Notes under the pieces: generated by a model
Seen by the model: the letters and a program-made list of their open reading frames with translations, nothing else
Database searches by the model: none
What the model was told of the DNA's origin: nothing
Program-made: the position numbers and the translations under genes
Shown: positions 13,342 to 19,822 of the stretch, in pieces
How the letters are laid out: each line of letters begins with the position of its first letter
How positions within the stretch are numbered: the first letter of the stretch is position 1
From: CAZITB01 sp964542055
Lineage (GTDB): Bacteria; Planctomycetota; Phycisphaerae; Sedimentisphaerales; CAMDDF01
DNA length: 19,822 nt
Assembly: GCA_964542055.1 (NCBI GenBank)
Contig: CAZITB010000048.1
Span: forward strand, 1 to 19,822
Direction: 5' to 3'

Positions 13342-13670
13342 TTTTATCTCCCTTAAAAATAAAAGAGTTTTCTTAGTTTTATATTTAAAAATGTGCGGTT
13401 AGAGAGTAATTAGAATTGTGTAAGAAAATTGTTAAATTGCCGATGATTGTAAAATAATTTAAAAATTCTTTATTTCTTTATACACAATGGGTTAGAGGTT
13501 TGTTAGGTAATTTAATTTATAAGACGAGAAGTTGTTTGGTATAAGCAAAACTTATACTAATTATATTGAATAATTATTACTTTGGAGTGGGTTTTTTTGG
13601 TATATTAATGTGCGGCTAGGTGTGTTTTTTGATTTTCAGAAGTAATTTTTTTTAAAAAATCGGGATAAAA
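13342..13670. promoter_or_regulatory. Divergent control region between the phosphoesterase and gltB
   Basis: A 329-base AT-rich gap holding divergent promoters. AATGTGCGG(T/C)TAG occurs at 13390-13402 and 13607-13619, and ATTGTGTA/TACACAAT form an 8-bp inverted pair at 13415-13422 and 13481-13488. TATATT at 13601-13606 is a possible gltB -10 with a weak -35. No small gene is supported in it. Confidence 0.5.
13539..13557. promoter_or_regulatory. LysR-box-like palindrome upstream of gltB
   Basis: GTATAAG-CAAAA-CTTATAC is a perfect 7-5-7 inverted repeat containing the T-N11-A core of LysR-type regulator boxes (ATAAG-N5-CTTAT). Its centre is about 120 bases before the gltB ATG, about -65 from the possible promoter start, an activator position. 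In Bacillus the LysR-family protein GltC activates gltAB, so an analogous regulator is plausible but not present here. Confidence 0.55.
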
Positions 13671-16600
13671 ATGGCTAGAGTGAAAAAATTTGGACTTTAT
13701 GAGTCTAAAAATGAGCATGATGCTTGCGGGATAGGTGCTGTTGTCAATATCAACGGAGAGAAAACTCACCAGATAATCGAGAATGCCAAGCAGGTTCTTT
13801 TGAATCTTCATCATCGCGGTGCCGCTGGTGCCGATGAGGTTACCGGTGACGGTGCGGGTATTTTGATGCAGGTGCCGGATGAATTTCTGCGTGAAAAGGC
13901 AAAAGAATTGAAAATCGATCTGCCGGAGCTGGGGACATACGGAGTTGGTATAGTTTTTGGTCCGAAAGATGAAGATCTGCGTCGCAAATTCGATGAGAAG
14001 TTAGAGGAAGCGATTGTTTATTACGGGATGATGGTGCTTGGCTGGAGAGATGTGCCTGGTAATCCGGATTGTCTGGGTGAGATAGCTTTGGCGGCTGAGC
14101 CGAGTATAAAGCAGATATTTGTAGAAGGGGGTGGGCGGAAAGATGATGATTTTGAGAGGAAACTTTATCTTGCGCGTAAACGTGCTGAGAAGGCAGTTAA
14201 GGAGCAGTATGGGGATGATTCGGAAGATTTTTATATTGTGAGTTTATCGTGCAAGACTTTGAATTATAAGGGAATGTTTATGGCTGACCAGCTTTTTAAA
14301 TATTATCCTGATCTTGCAGATGAAAAGATGAAGACGGCTCTGGCTATTGTTCATCAGCGATACAGCACGAATACTTTTCCGAACTGGCAGCTTGCACAGC
14401 CGTTTAGGTGTTTGGCTCATAATGGCGAAATCAATACGCTCAGCGGAAACCGCAACAGGATCCGGGCAAGAGAGCAAAAGATGTCGAGCCCGCTGTTTGG
14501 TGATGACATTAAGGAATTGATTCCAGTTATTGATCCGGAGGCGAGTGATTCGGCGAGTTTTGATAATGTTCTGGAGTTGTTGTCGCTTGGCGGTCGTTCG
14601 ATGGGGCATTCTATGATGATGATGATCCCGGAGGCGTTCGGGGATAAATATCATATAAGTACCGATAAGAGGGCGTTTTATGAGTATCATTCTTCGGTGA
14701 TGGAGCCGTGGGATGGGCCTGCGGCGATGGTGTTTACTGATGGGCGGCTGCTTGGGGGTACTTTGGACAGGAACGGTTTGCGTCCGAGCAGGTATGTGGT
14801 TACCAAAGATGGTATGGTTGTTATCGCCAGTGAGGTTGGTGTGATTGAGTTTGAGCCGGATAGAATTATGCGAAGCGGCAGATTGCAGCCTGGTAAGATG
14901 TTTCTGGTTGATACGAAAGAGGGTCGGATAATTACAGATAATGAGATCAAGGCGAAGATTTCGAGGAGTAAGCCTTACAGGAGATGGCTTGCGGAGAATA
15001 AGATTGAGCTTCCGACGACTTATGATAAGGAAGATCCGAAGCTGCCCGATGATGAGACGATGTATCAGAAGATGCGGATGTTTGGTTATAATATTGAGGA
15101 ATTGAATGTTCTTTTGGAGCCGATGGGTGAGAATGGGCAGGAGCCGGTTGGTTCGATGGGTAATGATACGCCGCTTGCTGTTTTGAGTGATAAGCCGCGG
15201 CTTTTGTATGATTATTTCAAGCAGAAGTTTGCTCAGGTTACGAATCCGCCGATCGATCCGCTTCGTGAGGGGTTGGTTATGTCGCTGATGATATTTACTG
15301 GAAAGCGGCGGAACATGCTGGAAGAGAGCCCGGAACATTGCCGGCAGTTGAAGCTGCCGCATCCGATATTGACCAATGGTGATTTGGAGAAGATTCGCAA
15401 TATCAAGCATGACGCACTTAAGAACGCGACGGTTGATGCGTTGTTTGATATTGATAGTGAGAATTATGCGTGGGCGATTAAGAAGGCGCTTGATAAGATG
15501 GTCGATGACGCCGAGAAGGCGATCAAGGAAGGGGCGTCTCTGATAATTATAAGTGATAAAAACGCCAATGAGAATATGGCTCCGATACCATCGCTTTTGG
15601 CGATGGGTGCCTTGCAGCATGGTATGCTTGAGAGGAAGATTCGCGGAGAGGCGGGTATTATCGTTGAGACCGGTGACGCTAGAGAGGTTATGCATTTTTG
15701 TCTGCTTTGCGGGTTTGGTGCAAATGCTGTTAATCCTTATATGGCGTTCGATGTGCTAGAGCATTTGCGGAAGAATTCAGATTTGAAGGATAGGTATGAA
15801 GCGGTTGAAGTTCAGGATAATTTTATTGCTTCGATCAAGAAGGGTATGCTTAAGACGATGTCGAAGATGGGAATTTCGACGCTGAGAAGTTACCGTGCTG
15901 CGCAGTTGTTCGAGGCAATCGGGCTTAATAAAAGTTTCGTTGAAAAATATTTCACCGGTACTCCTTCGAGGATCGGGGGTATCAGCCTGGAAGAGATCGG
16001 AAAGGACGTGATTGCAAGGTTCAAAAATGCTTTTGAACCGCGTAAGCCGGGGCAGTTTCCGCTTGATTATGATGGGCAGTACCAATATCGCAATGATGGT
16101 GAGAAGCATCAGTGGAATCCGACGACTATCGCGCGGATGCAGCATGCGGTTATGTTCAATGATAAGAAGGCTTATGATGAATTTTCGCAGGCGGCGAATG
16201 ATCAGAATAAAAAGCTTTGTACGCTTCGAGGTTTGTTTGAGTTTAAGGACACAGGTAAGTCGATACCGATTGAGGAAGTTGAGCCGGCGAGTGAAATTGT
16301 TAAGCGGTTTTGTACCGGTGCGATGAGTCATGGGTCGATCAGCCGGGAGGCGCATGAGTGTATGGCGATCGCGATGAACAGGCTTGGCGGGATGAGTAAT
16401 ACCGGTGAGGGCGGTGAGAGTCCTGAGCGGTATAAGCCGATGGAAAATGGTGATTCGAAATGTTCGGCGATAAAGCAGGTTGCCAGCGGCAGGTTTGGTG
16501 TTACGATAGATTATCTTTCGAGCGGGAAAGAGATTCAGATCAAGATGGCTCAGGGAGCTAAGCCGGGGGAGGGGGGTCAGCTGCCGGGTTACAAGGTGAC

Positions 16601-18227
16601 CGAAGAGATAGCGAAGATGAGATTTTCGACGCCGGGTGTTACGCTGATATCTCCGCCTCCGCACCATGATATTTATTCTATCGAGGATATGGCTCAGTTG
16701 ATATTTGATTTGAAGTGTTCGAATCCGGGATGCAAGGTTTCGGTTAAGCTTGTTTCGGAAGTCGGAGTTGGTACGATCGCTGCGGGTGTTGCAAAGGGTA
16801 ATGCTGATGAGGTTTTGATAAGCGGTCATGACGGGGGAACAGGTGCGAGCCCGCTTTCTTCGGTAAAGCATGCGGGTGCACCTTGGGAGCTTGGGTTGGC
16901 AGAGACGCAGCAGACGCTTGTGTTGAATAATCTGCGAGACAGGATTCGTGTTCAAACTGATGGTTTGATATGTACGGGTCGCGATATTGCGGTGGCGGCG
17001 TTTCTTGGCGCGGAACAGTTTGGATTTGGAACGGCTGCTTTGGTTGCGATCGGTTGTGTTATGATGCGGAAGTGCCATAAGGGAACATGTCCTGTTGGTA
17101 TTTGTACACAGATACCTGAGCTTCGAAAAAGGTTCCCGGGCAAGCCGGAATATCTTGAGAGGTTTATGCTGTTTGTGGCAGAGGAGCTTCGGGAGACCAT
17201 GGCGAAACTTGGTTTTGCGAAAGTGGAAGATATGGTCGGACGAGTTGATCTGCTTGAGATGCGTAAGGCGATAGATCATTATAAGGCTAAGGGTCTGGAT
17301 TTGAGCGCGATATTTGCGGTGCCGGATATTTCGGACGGCAGAGGGATTCGCAAGCTCAAGATGCAGAGTGATAAGTTGAAGGATCATTATGACTGGAAGT
17401 TGATCGAGCAGGCTAAGGAGGCGATCGAGACAAGGAAGCCGATTACAATCGAGGGCAGGATCAAGAATACTGATCGTACGGTGGGAACGATTTTGAGTAA
17501 TCATATTGTGAAAAAGTATGGGCCTGACGGTCTGGATGGGGGGAGTTTGAAGATTCATTTGAAGGGTTATGCGGGGCAGAGTTTTGGAGCGTTTTTGATC
17601 AAGGGTGTCGAGTTGCATCTTCTGGGTCAATCGAATGACTATGTCGGTAAAGGGCTTAGCGGCGGCAGGATAATAGTTGAGACGCCTTTTGGTTCTGATA
17701 TTATGGCTCATGAAAATATAATCATTGGTAATACATCGCTGTATGGCGCGACATCTGGTGAACTTTTTGTTAACGGTATGGCAGGTGAGAGGTTCGCGGT
17801 GCGTAACAGCGGGGCGGTTGCAGTTGTAGAAGGTGTCGGTGATCACGGTTGTGAATATATGACCGGAGGGACGGTTGTGGTTTTGGGGAGGACGGGAGTG
17901 AATTTTGCCGCGGGAATGAGCGGCGGGATTGCTTATGTGCTTGATGAGATGCAGCTATTTGATACGCTTTGCAACCTCGATATGGTTGACCTTGAAAACG
18001 TTTGGCAGAAAGAAGATGTTGATGTTTTGTATGATTTGATCAAACGGCATCATGAATTTACCAGAAGTACTCAAGCAGAGCGGATTTTGAATAGATGGGA
18101 TGATATGGTTGGCAGGTTCGTTAAAGTGATGCCGATCGATTATCGTAAAGTATTGGAAAGGATGCGTGCCGAAGAGCAGCGTTCTACAGAGACAACTCCA
18201 GCGACAGAGGAGGTTTTCCATGGGTAA
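13671..18227 (+). CDS. gltB: Glutamate synthase (NADPH), large subunit
   Basis: The alpha subunit of GOGAT, which converts glutamine and 2-oxoglutarate into two glutamates. The 1518 residues are full length. The N-terminal class II amidotransferase domain begins at C19 (HDACGIGAVV) after an 18-residue propeptide that is normally cleaved; HHRGAAGADEVTGDGAG follows. The central domain and FMN-binding barrel span about 450-1230, with SPPPHHDIYSIEDMAQLI and GHDGGTGASPLSS. The 3Fe-4S cluster cysteines are C1129, C1135 and C1140 (C-x5-C-x4-C). The C-terminal GXGXG beta-helix domain (GYAGQSFGAFL...GLSGGRI) is complete. Its stop overlaps the start of gltD by 8 bases, so the two subunits are coupled. 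The ATG has a modest ribosome binding site (CGGGA). Confidence 0.98.
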   Translation: MARVKKFGLYESKNEHDACGIGAVVNINGEKTHQIIENAKQVLLNLHHRGAAGADEVTGDGAGILMQVPDEFLREKAKELKIDLPELGTYGVGIVFGPKDEDLRRKFDEKLEEAIVYYGMMVLGWRDVPGNPDCLGEIALAAEPSIKQIFVEGGGRKDDDFERKLYLARKRAEKAVKEQYGDDSEDFYIVSLSCKTLNYKGMFMADQLFKYYPDLADEKMKTALAIVHQRYSTNTFPNWQLAQPFRCLAHNGEINTLSGNRNRIRAREQKMSSPLFGDDIKELIPVIDPEASDSASFDNVLELLSLGGRSMGHSMMMMIPEAFGDKYHISTDKRAFYEYHSSVMEPWDGPAAMVFTDGRLLGGTLDRNGLRPSRYVVTKDGMVVIASEVGVIEFEPDRIMRSGRLQPGKMFLVDTKEGRIITDNEIKAKISRSKPYRRWLAENKIELPTTYDKEDPKLPDDETMYQKMRMFGYNIEELNVLLEPMGENGQEPVGSMGNDTPLAVLSDKPRLLYDYFKQKFAQVTNPPIDPLREGLVMSLMIFTGKRRNMLEESPEHCRQLKLPHPILTNGDLEKIRNIKHDALKNATVDALFDIDSENYAWAIKKALDKMVDDAEKAIKEGASLIIISDKNANENMAPIPSLLAMGALQHGMLERKIRGEAGIIVETGDAREVMHFCLLCGFGANAVNPYMAFDVLEHLRKNSDLKDRYEAVEVQDNFIASIKKGMLKTMSKMGISTLRSYRAAQLFEAIGLNKSFVEKYFTGTPSRIGGISLEEIGKDVIARFKNAFEPRKPGQFPLDYDGQYQYRNDGEKHQWNPTTIARMQHAVMFNDKKAYDEFSQAANDQNKKLCTLRGLFEFKDTGKSIPIEEVEPASEIVKRFCTGAMSHGSISREAHECMAIAMNRLGGMSNTGEGGESPERYKPMENGDSKCSAIKQVASGRFGVTIDYLSSGKEIQIKMAQGAKPGEGGQLPGYKVTEEIAKMRFSTPGVTLISPPPHHDIYSIEDMAQLIFDLKCSNPGCKVSVKLVSEVGVGTIAAGVAKGNADEVLISGHDGGTGASPLSSVKHAGAPWELGLAETQQTLVLNNLRDRIRVQTDGLICTGRDIAVAAFLGAEQFGFGTAALVAIGCVMMRKCHKGTCPVGICTQIPELRKRFPGKPEYLERFMLFVAEELRETMAKLGFAKVEDMVGRVDLLEMRKAIDHYKAKGLDLSAIFAVPDISDGRGIRKLKMQSDKLKDHYDWKLIEQAKEAIETRKPITIEGRIKNTDRTVGTILSNHIVKKYGPDGLDGGSLKIHLKGYAGQSFGAFLIKGVELHLLGQSNDYVGKGLSGGRIIVETPFGSDIMAHENIIIGNTSLYGATSGELFVNGMAGERFAVRNSGAVAVVEGVGDHGCEYMTGGTVVVLGRTGVNFAAGMSGGIAYVLDEMQLFDTLCNLDMVDLENVWQKEDVDVLYDLIKRHHEFTRSTQAERILNRWDDMVGRFVKVMPIDYRKVLERMRAEEQRSTETTPATEEVFHG
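18207..18213 (+). promoter_or_regulatory. Strong ribosome binding site inside gltB deciding the gltD start
   Basis: GAGGAGG, six bases before the ATG at 18220, lies within the last codons of gltB. It fixes the gltD start against an ATG 54 bases upstream in the same frame and explains balanced synthesis of the two subunits. Confidence 0.85.
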
Positions 18228-19632
18228 GCCCACAGGATTTATGGAATATAAACGGCGAGAGCCTGATCACAGGCCGATAACTGAACGAGTGCATGATTAT
18301 CGCGAGATGGATATATTATTGACGCCGGATGATTTGAAGATGCAGGCGGCGAGATGTATGGATTGCGGTGTTCCTTTCTGTCATGGTACTGGATGTCCTC
18401 TTGGCAACAGGATACCTGAATTTAACGAGCATGTTTATCATGGGCGTTGGAAGATGGCTTGTGAGAATCTTCACTCGACGAATAATTTTCCTGAGATTAC
18501 GGGAAGGGTTTGCCCGGCATTGTGTGAGGCATCGTGCACGTTGGGTTTGAATGATGATCCTGTTTTGATCAAGCATATCGAATTGCAGATAGTTGAGAAG
18601 GGATTTGAGAATGGGTGGATAGTTCCGCTGGTGCCGAAGGTTAAGACCGGTAAGCGGGTTGCAGTTATCGGTTCTGGTCCGGCGGGATTGGCGGCGGCTC
18701 AGCAGCTTGGCAGGTATGGACATGATGTTGTAGTTTTTGAGAAAGATGAGATGCCGGGTGGATTGCTGCGGTTCGGGATCCCTGATTTTAAGCTGAATAA
18801 AGAAGTGATAGACCGTCGGTTGAAGCAGATGAAGGCAGAGGGTGTGGAGTTTGAGAGCGGTGTAGAAGTTGGAAAAGATGTAACGGCGAAGTATTTCGAT
18901 GATGAATTCGATGCGGTGTGTCTTACTATGGGTGCGGGTCAGCCTAGGGATTTGCAGGTGCCGGGTAGAGAGCTGGACAATGTTCATTTTGCGATGGAAT
19001 TTTTATGGCAGCAGAATTCGAGAAATGCAGGTCTTACGATTCATGAGAAAGAAGTTTTAGCCAAGGGTAAGAATGTTGTAGTTATCGGCGGTGGTGATAC
19101 CGGAAGCGATTGTGTGGGGACATCTATCAGGCAAGGTGCGAAGAAGATTTATCAGTTGGAGATTTTGCCCAAGCCGCCGGTTGAGAGGCCAGATATTACT
19201 CCGTGGCCGATGTGGCCGAAGATTATGCGGACCAGTACCAGCCACGAAGAAGGCTGTGAGCGGATGTGGTCTGTAATGACCAAGGAGCTTAAGGGTGAAG
19301 GTAAAGTAGAATCTTTGATTGGTGTAGAGGTTGAGTGGAAAGAAGAAAAGGGCAGCTGGAAACTTATGGAGAAATCAGGAAGTGAGTTTGAGCTTAAAGC
19401 TGATTTGGTTTTACTTGCGATGGGATTTGTGCACGTTGTTCATGATGGTTTTGTAAGTGAGCTTGGTGTGGAGCTTGATGGCAGGGGTAATGTTGTTGTG
19501 GATAATTATCAGACGAGCAAGCAGAAAATTTTTGCAGCAGGTGATACGGTTAAGGGTGCTTCGCTTGTAGTGCATGCGATCAACCAGGGCAGAGAAATGG
19601 CAGAAAGTTTGAATGAGTGGCTTAGCAAATAA
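18220..19632 (+). CDS. gltD: Glutamate synthase (NADPH), small subunit
   Basis: The beta subunit of GOGAT: takes electrons from NADPH through FAD and 4Fe-4S clusters to the large subunit. The 470 residues are normal length. The N-terminal cluster domain carries C46, C49, C54, C59 and C98, C102, C106. GSGPAGLAAA (151-160) is the FAD-binding Rossmann motif; VVVIGGGDTGSD (286-297) is the NADPH-binding one; the C-terminal AAGDTVKGASLVVHAI is the second FAD contact. The start overlaps the end of gltB and is selected by the ribosome binding site GAGGAGG. It ends the operon at a strong terminator. Confidence 0.97.
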   Translation: MGKPTGFMEYKRREPDHRPITERVHDYREMDILLTPDDLKMQAARCMDCGVPFCHGTGCPLGNRIPEFNEHVYHGRWKMACENLHSTNNFPEITGRVCPALCEASCTLGLNDDPVLIKHIELQIVEKGFENGWIVPLVPKVKTGKRVAVIGSGPAGLAAAQQLGRYGHDVVVFEKDEMPGGLLRFGIPDFKLNKEVIDRRLKQMKAEGVEFESGVEVGKDVTAKYFDDEFDAVCLTMGAGQPRDLQVPGRELDNVHFAMEFLWQQNSRNAGLTIHEKEVLAKGKNVVVIGGGDTGSDCVGTSIRQGAKKIYQLEILPKPPVERPDITPWPMWPKIMRTSTSHEEGCERMWSVMTKELKGEGKVESLIGVEVEWKEEKGSWKLMEKSGSEFELKADLVLLAMGFVHVVHDGFVSELGVELDGRGNVVVDNYQTSKQKIFAAGDTVKGASLVVHAINQGREMAESLNEWLSK

Positions 19633-19649
19633 CAATAAATTTTATCATT

Positions 19650-19679
19650 AATAAGAGCGGTGATTGCCGCTCTTATTTT
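19650..19679 (+). terminator. Terminator of the gltBD operon
   Basis: AATAAGAGCGG and CCGCTCTTATT form an 11-bp perfect stem around a six-base loop, then a short T-run. The symmetry would allow partial function on the other strand. Confidence 0.85.
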
Positions 19680-19693
19680 GCGCATAAAAAAAA

Positions 19694-19753
19694 GTTATCC
19701 CGGACAGTATTACCATCCGAGATAACAAGAACATGAAATTAGGGGCCTAATTT
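19694..19753. repeat. Two hairpins beyond the gltBD terminator
   Basis: GTTATC-CCGG...CCG-A-GATAAC (19694-19726) and AAATTAGG/CCTAATTT (19736-19753, two-base loop) are two successive inverted repeats without T-runs. They may be parts of a repeat element or the flank of a mobile element. Confidence 0.4.
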
Positions 19754-19765
19754 AAAGGTGAACTA

Positions 19766-19822
19766 ACTAGGGCTTGCTGAATAATCTATATTCAACACTT
19801 TATTATTCTTAGCTGTGGTATT
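19766..19822 (+). mobile_element. Possible insertion sequence end at the right edge
   Basis: CTAGGGCTTGCTGAATAA is like the outer ends of several IS families with GGCTTGCTGAA-type terminal repeats, followed by AT-rich sequence that includes TATTCAACAC. No transposase is visible because the window ends. The call rests on the resemblance only. Confidence 0.3.

Noticed and set aside
13597..13614. Sigma-54-like TGG...TGC upstream of gltB
   Set aside because: GG and GC are separated by 11 bases rather than 10, which sigma-54 promoters do not tolerate.
14244..15695. Long minus-strand open frame opposite gltB
   Set aside because: Arises from codon bias of gltB; its translation is Arg/His/Leu/Ile-rich without domain, and gltB on the other strand is unquestionable.
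15777..17846. Minus-strand open frame of 689 codons opposite gltB
   Set aside because: Same shadow effect; low-complexity composition, no ribosome binding site, no recognisable motif.

Overview
The window reads as a piece of a Planctomycetota chromosome, most likely class Phycisphaerae (Sedimentisphaerales-like). This is inferred from a secreted protein with an 'IPAPG...RKK' PEP-CTERM-type tail, a type III glutamine synthetase, moderate GC, many short lineage-specific proteins and dispersed palindromic repeats. No rRNA or marker gene confirms the taxon.

Layout. 1-2100: one end of a Mu-like transposable element. A DDE transposase runs off the left edge on the minus strand, coupled to a small ribbon-helix-helix-like protein, and is divergent from a Cro/C1-type repressor with a 15-bp palindromic operator between them. 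A repeat-rich stretch follows that may hold the element end. 2100-3600: AT-rich, gene-poor accessory DNA with one orphan membrane-anchored protein, an Rhs/YD-repeat C-terminal fragment and several palindromic dispersed repeats. 3609-6951: a minus-strand cluster with its own promoters, containing two rubrerythrin-like diiron proteins, a zinc-ribbon protein, tyrS and two uncharacterised downstream genes. 7089-8972: three plus-strand exported proteins: a PEP-CTERM protein, a Lys/Glu/Ala-rich secreted helical protein and a very acidic lipoprotein. 8994-11398: glutamine synthetase III behind a clear sigma-54 type promoter with a pair of identical upstream palindromes 31 bp apart. 11396-13341: a minus-strand pair, a calcineurin-like phosphoesterase and a MurG/MJ1255-like glycosyltransferase, convergent with the synthetase and sharing its terminator. 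13539-19679: gltB-gltD, the two subunits of NADPH glutamate synthase. The last ~50 bases may be the end of an insertion sequence.

How it works together. Glutamine synthetase III and glutamate synthase make up the GS-GOGAT ammonium assimilation cycle, placed around an unrelated-looking two-gene envelope module. The sigma-54 promoter, the upstream palindrome pair before glnA and the LysR-box-like palindrome before gltB suggest separate nitrogen-responsive control of the two halves.

The most unusual points are the RpoN-type control region of glnA, the phosphoesterase that has no normal start codon (apparently AUA), the neighbouring basic/acidic exported protein pair, and the control region of the Mu-like element.
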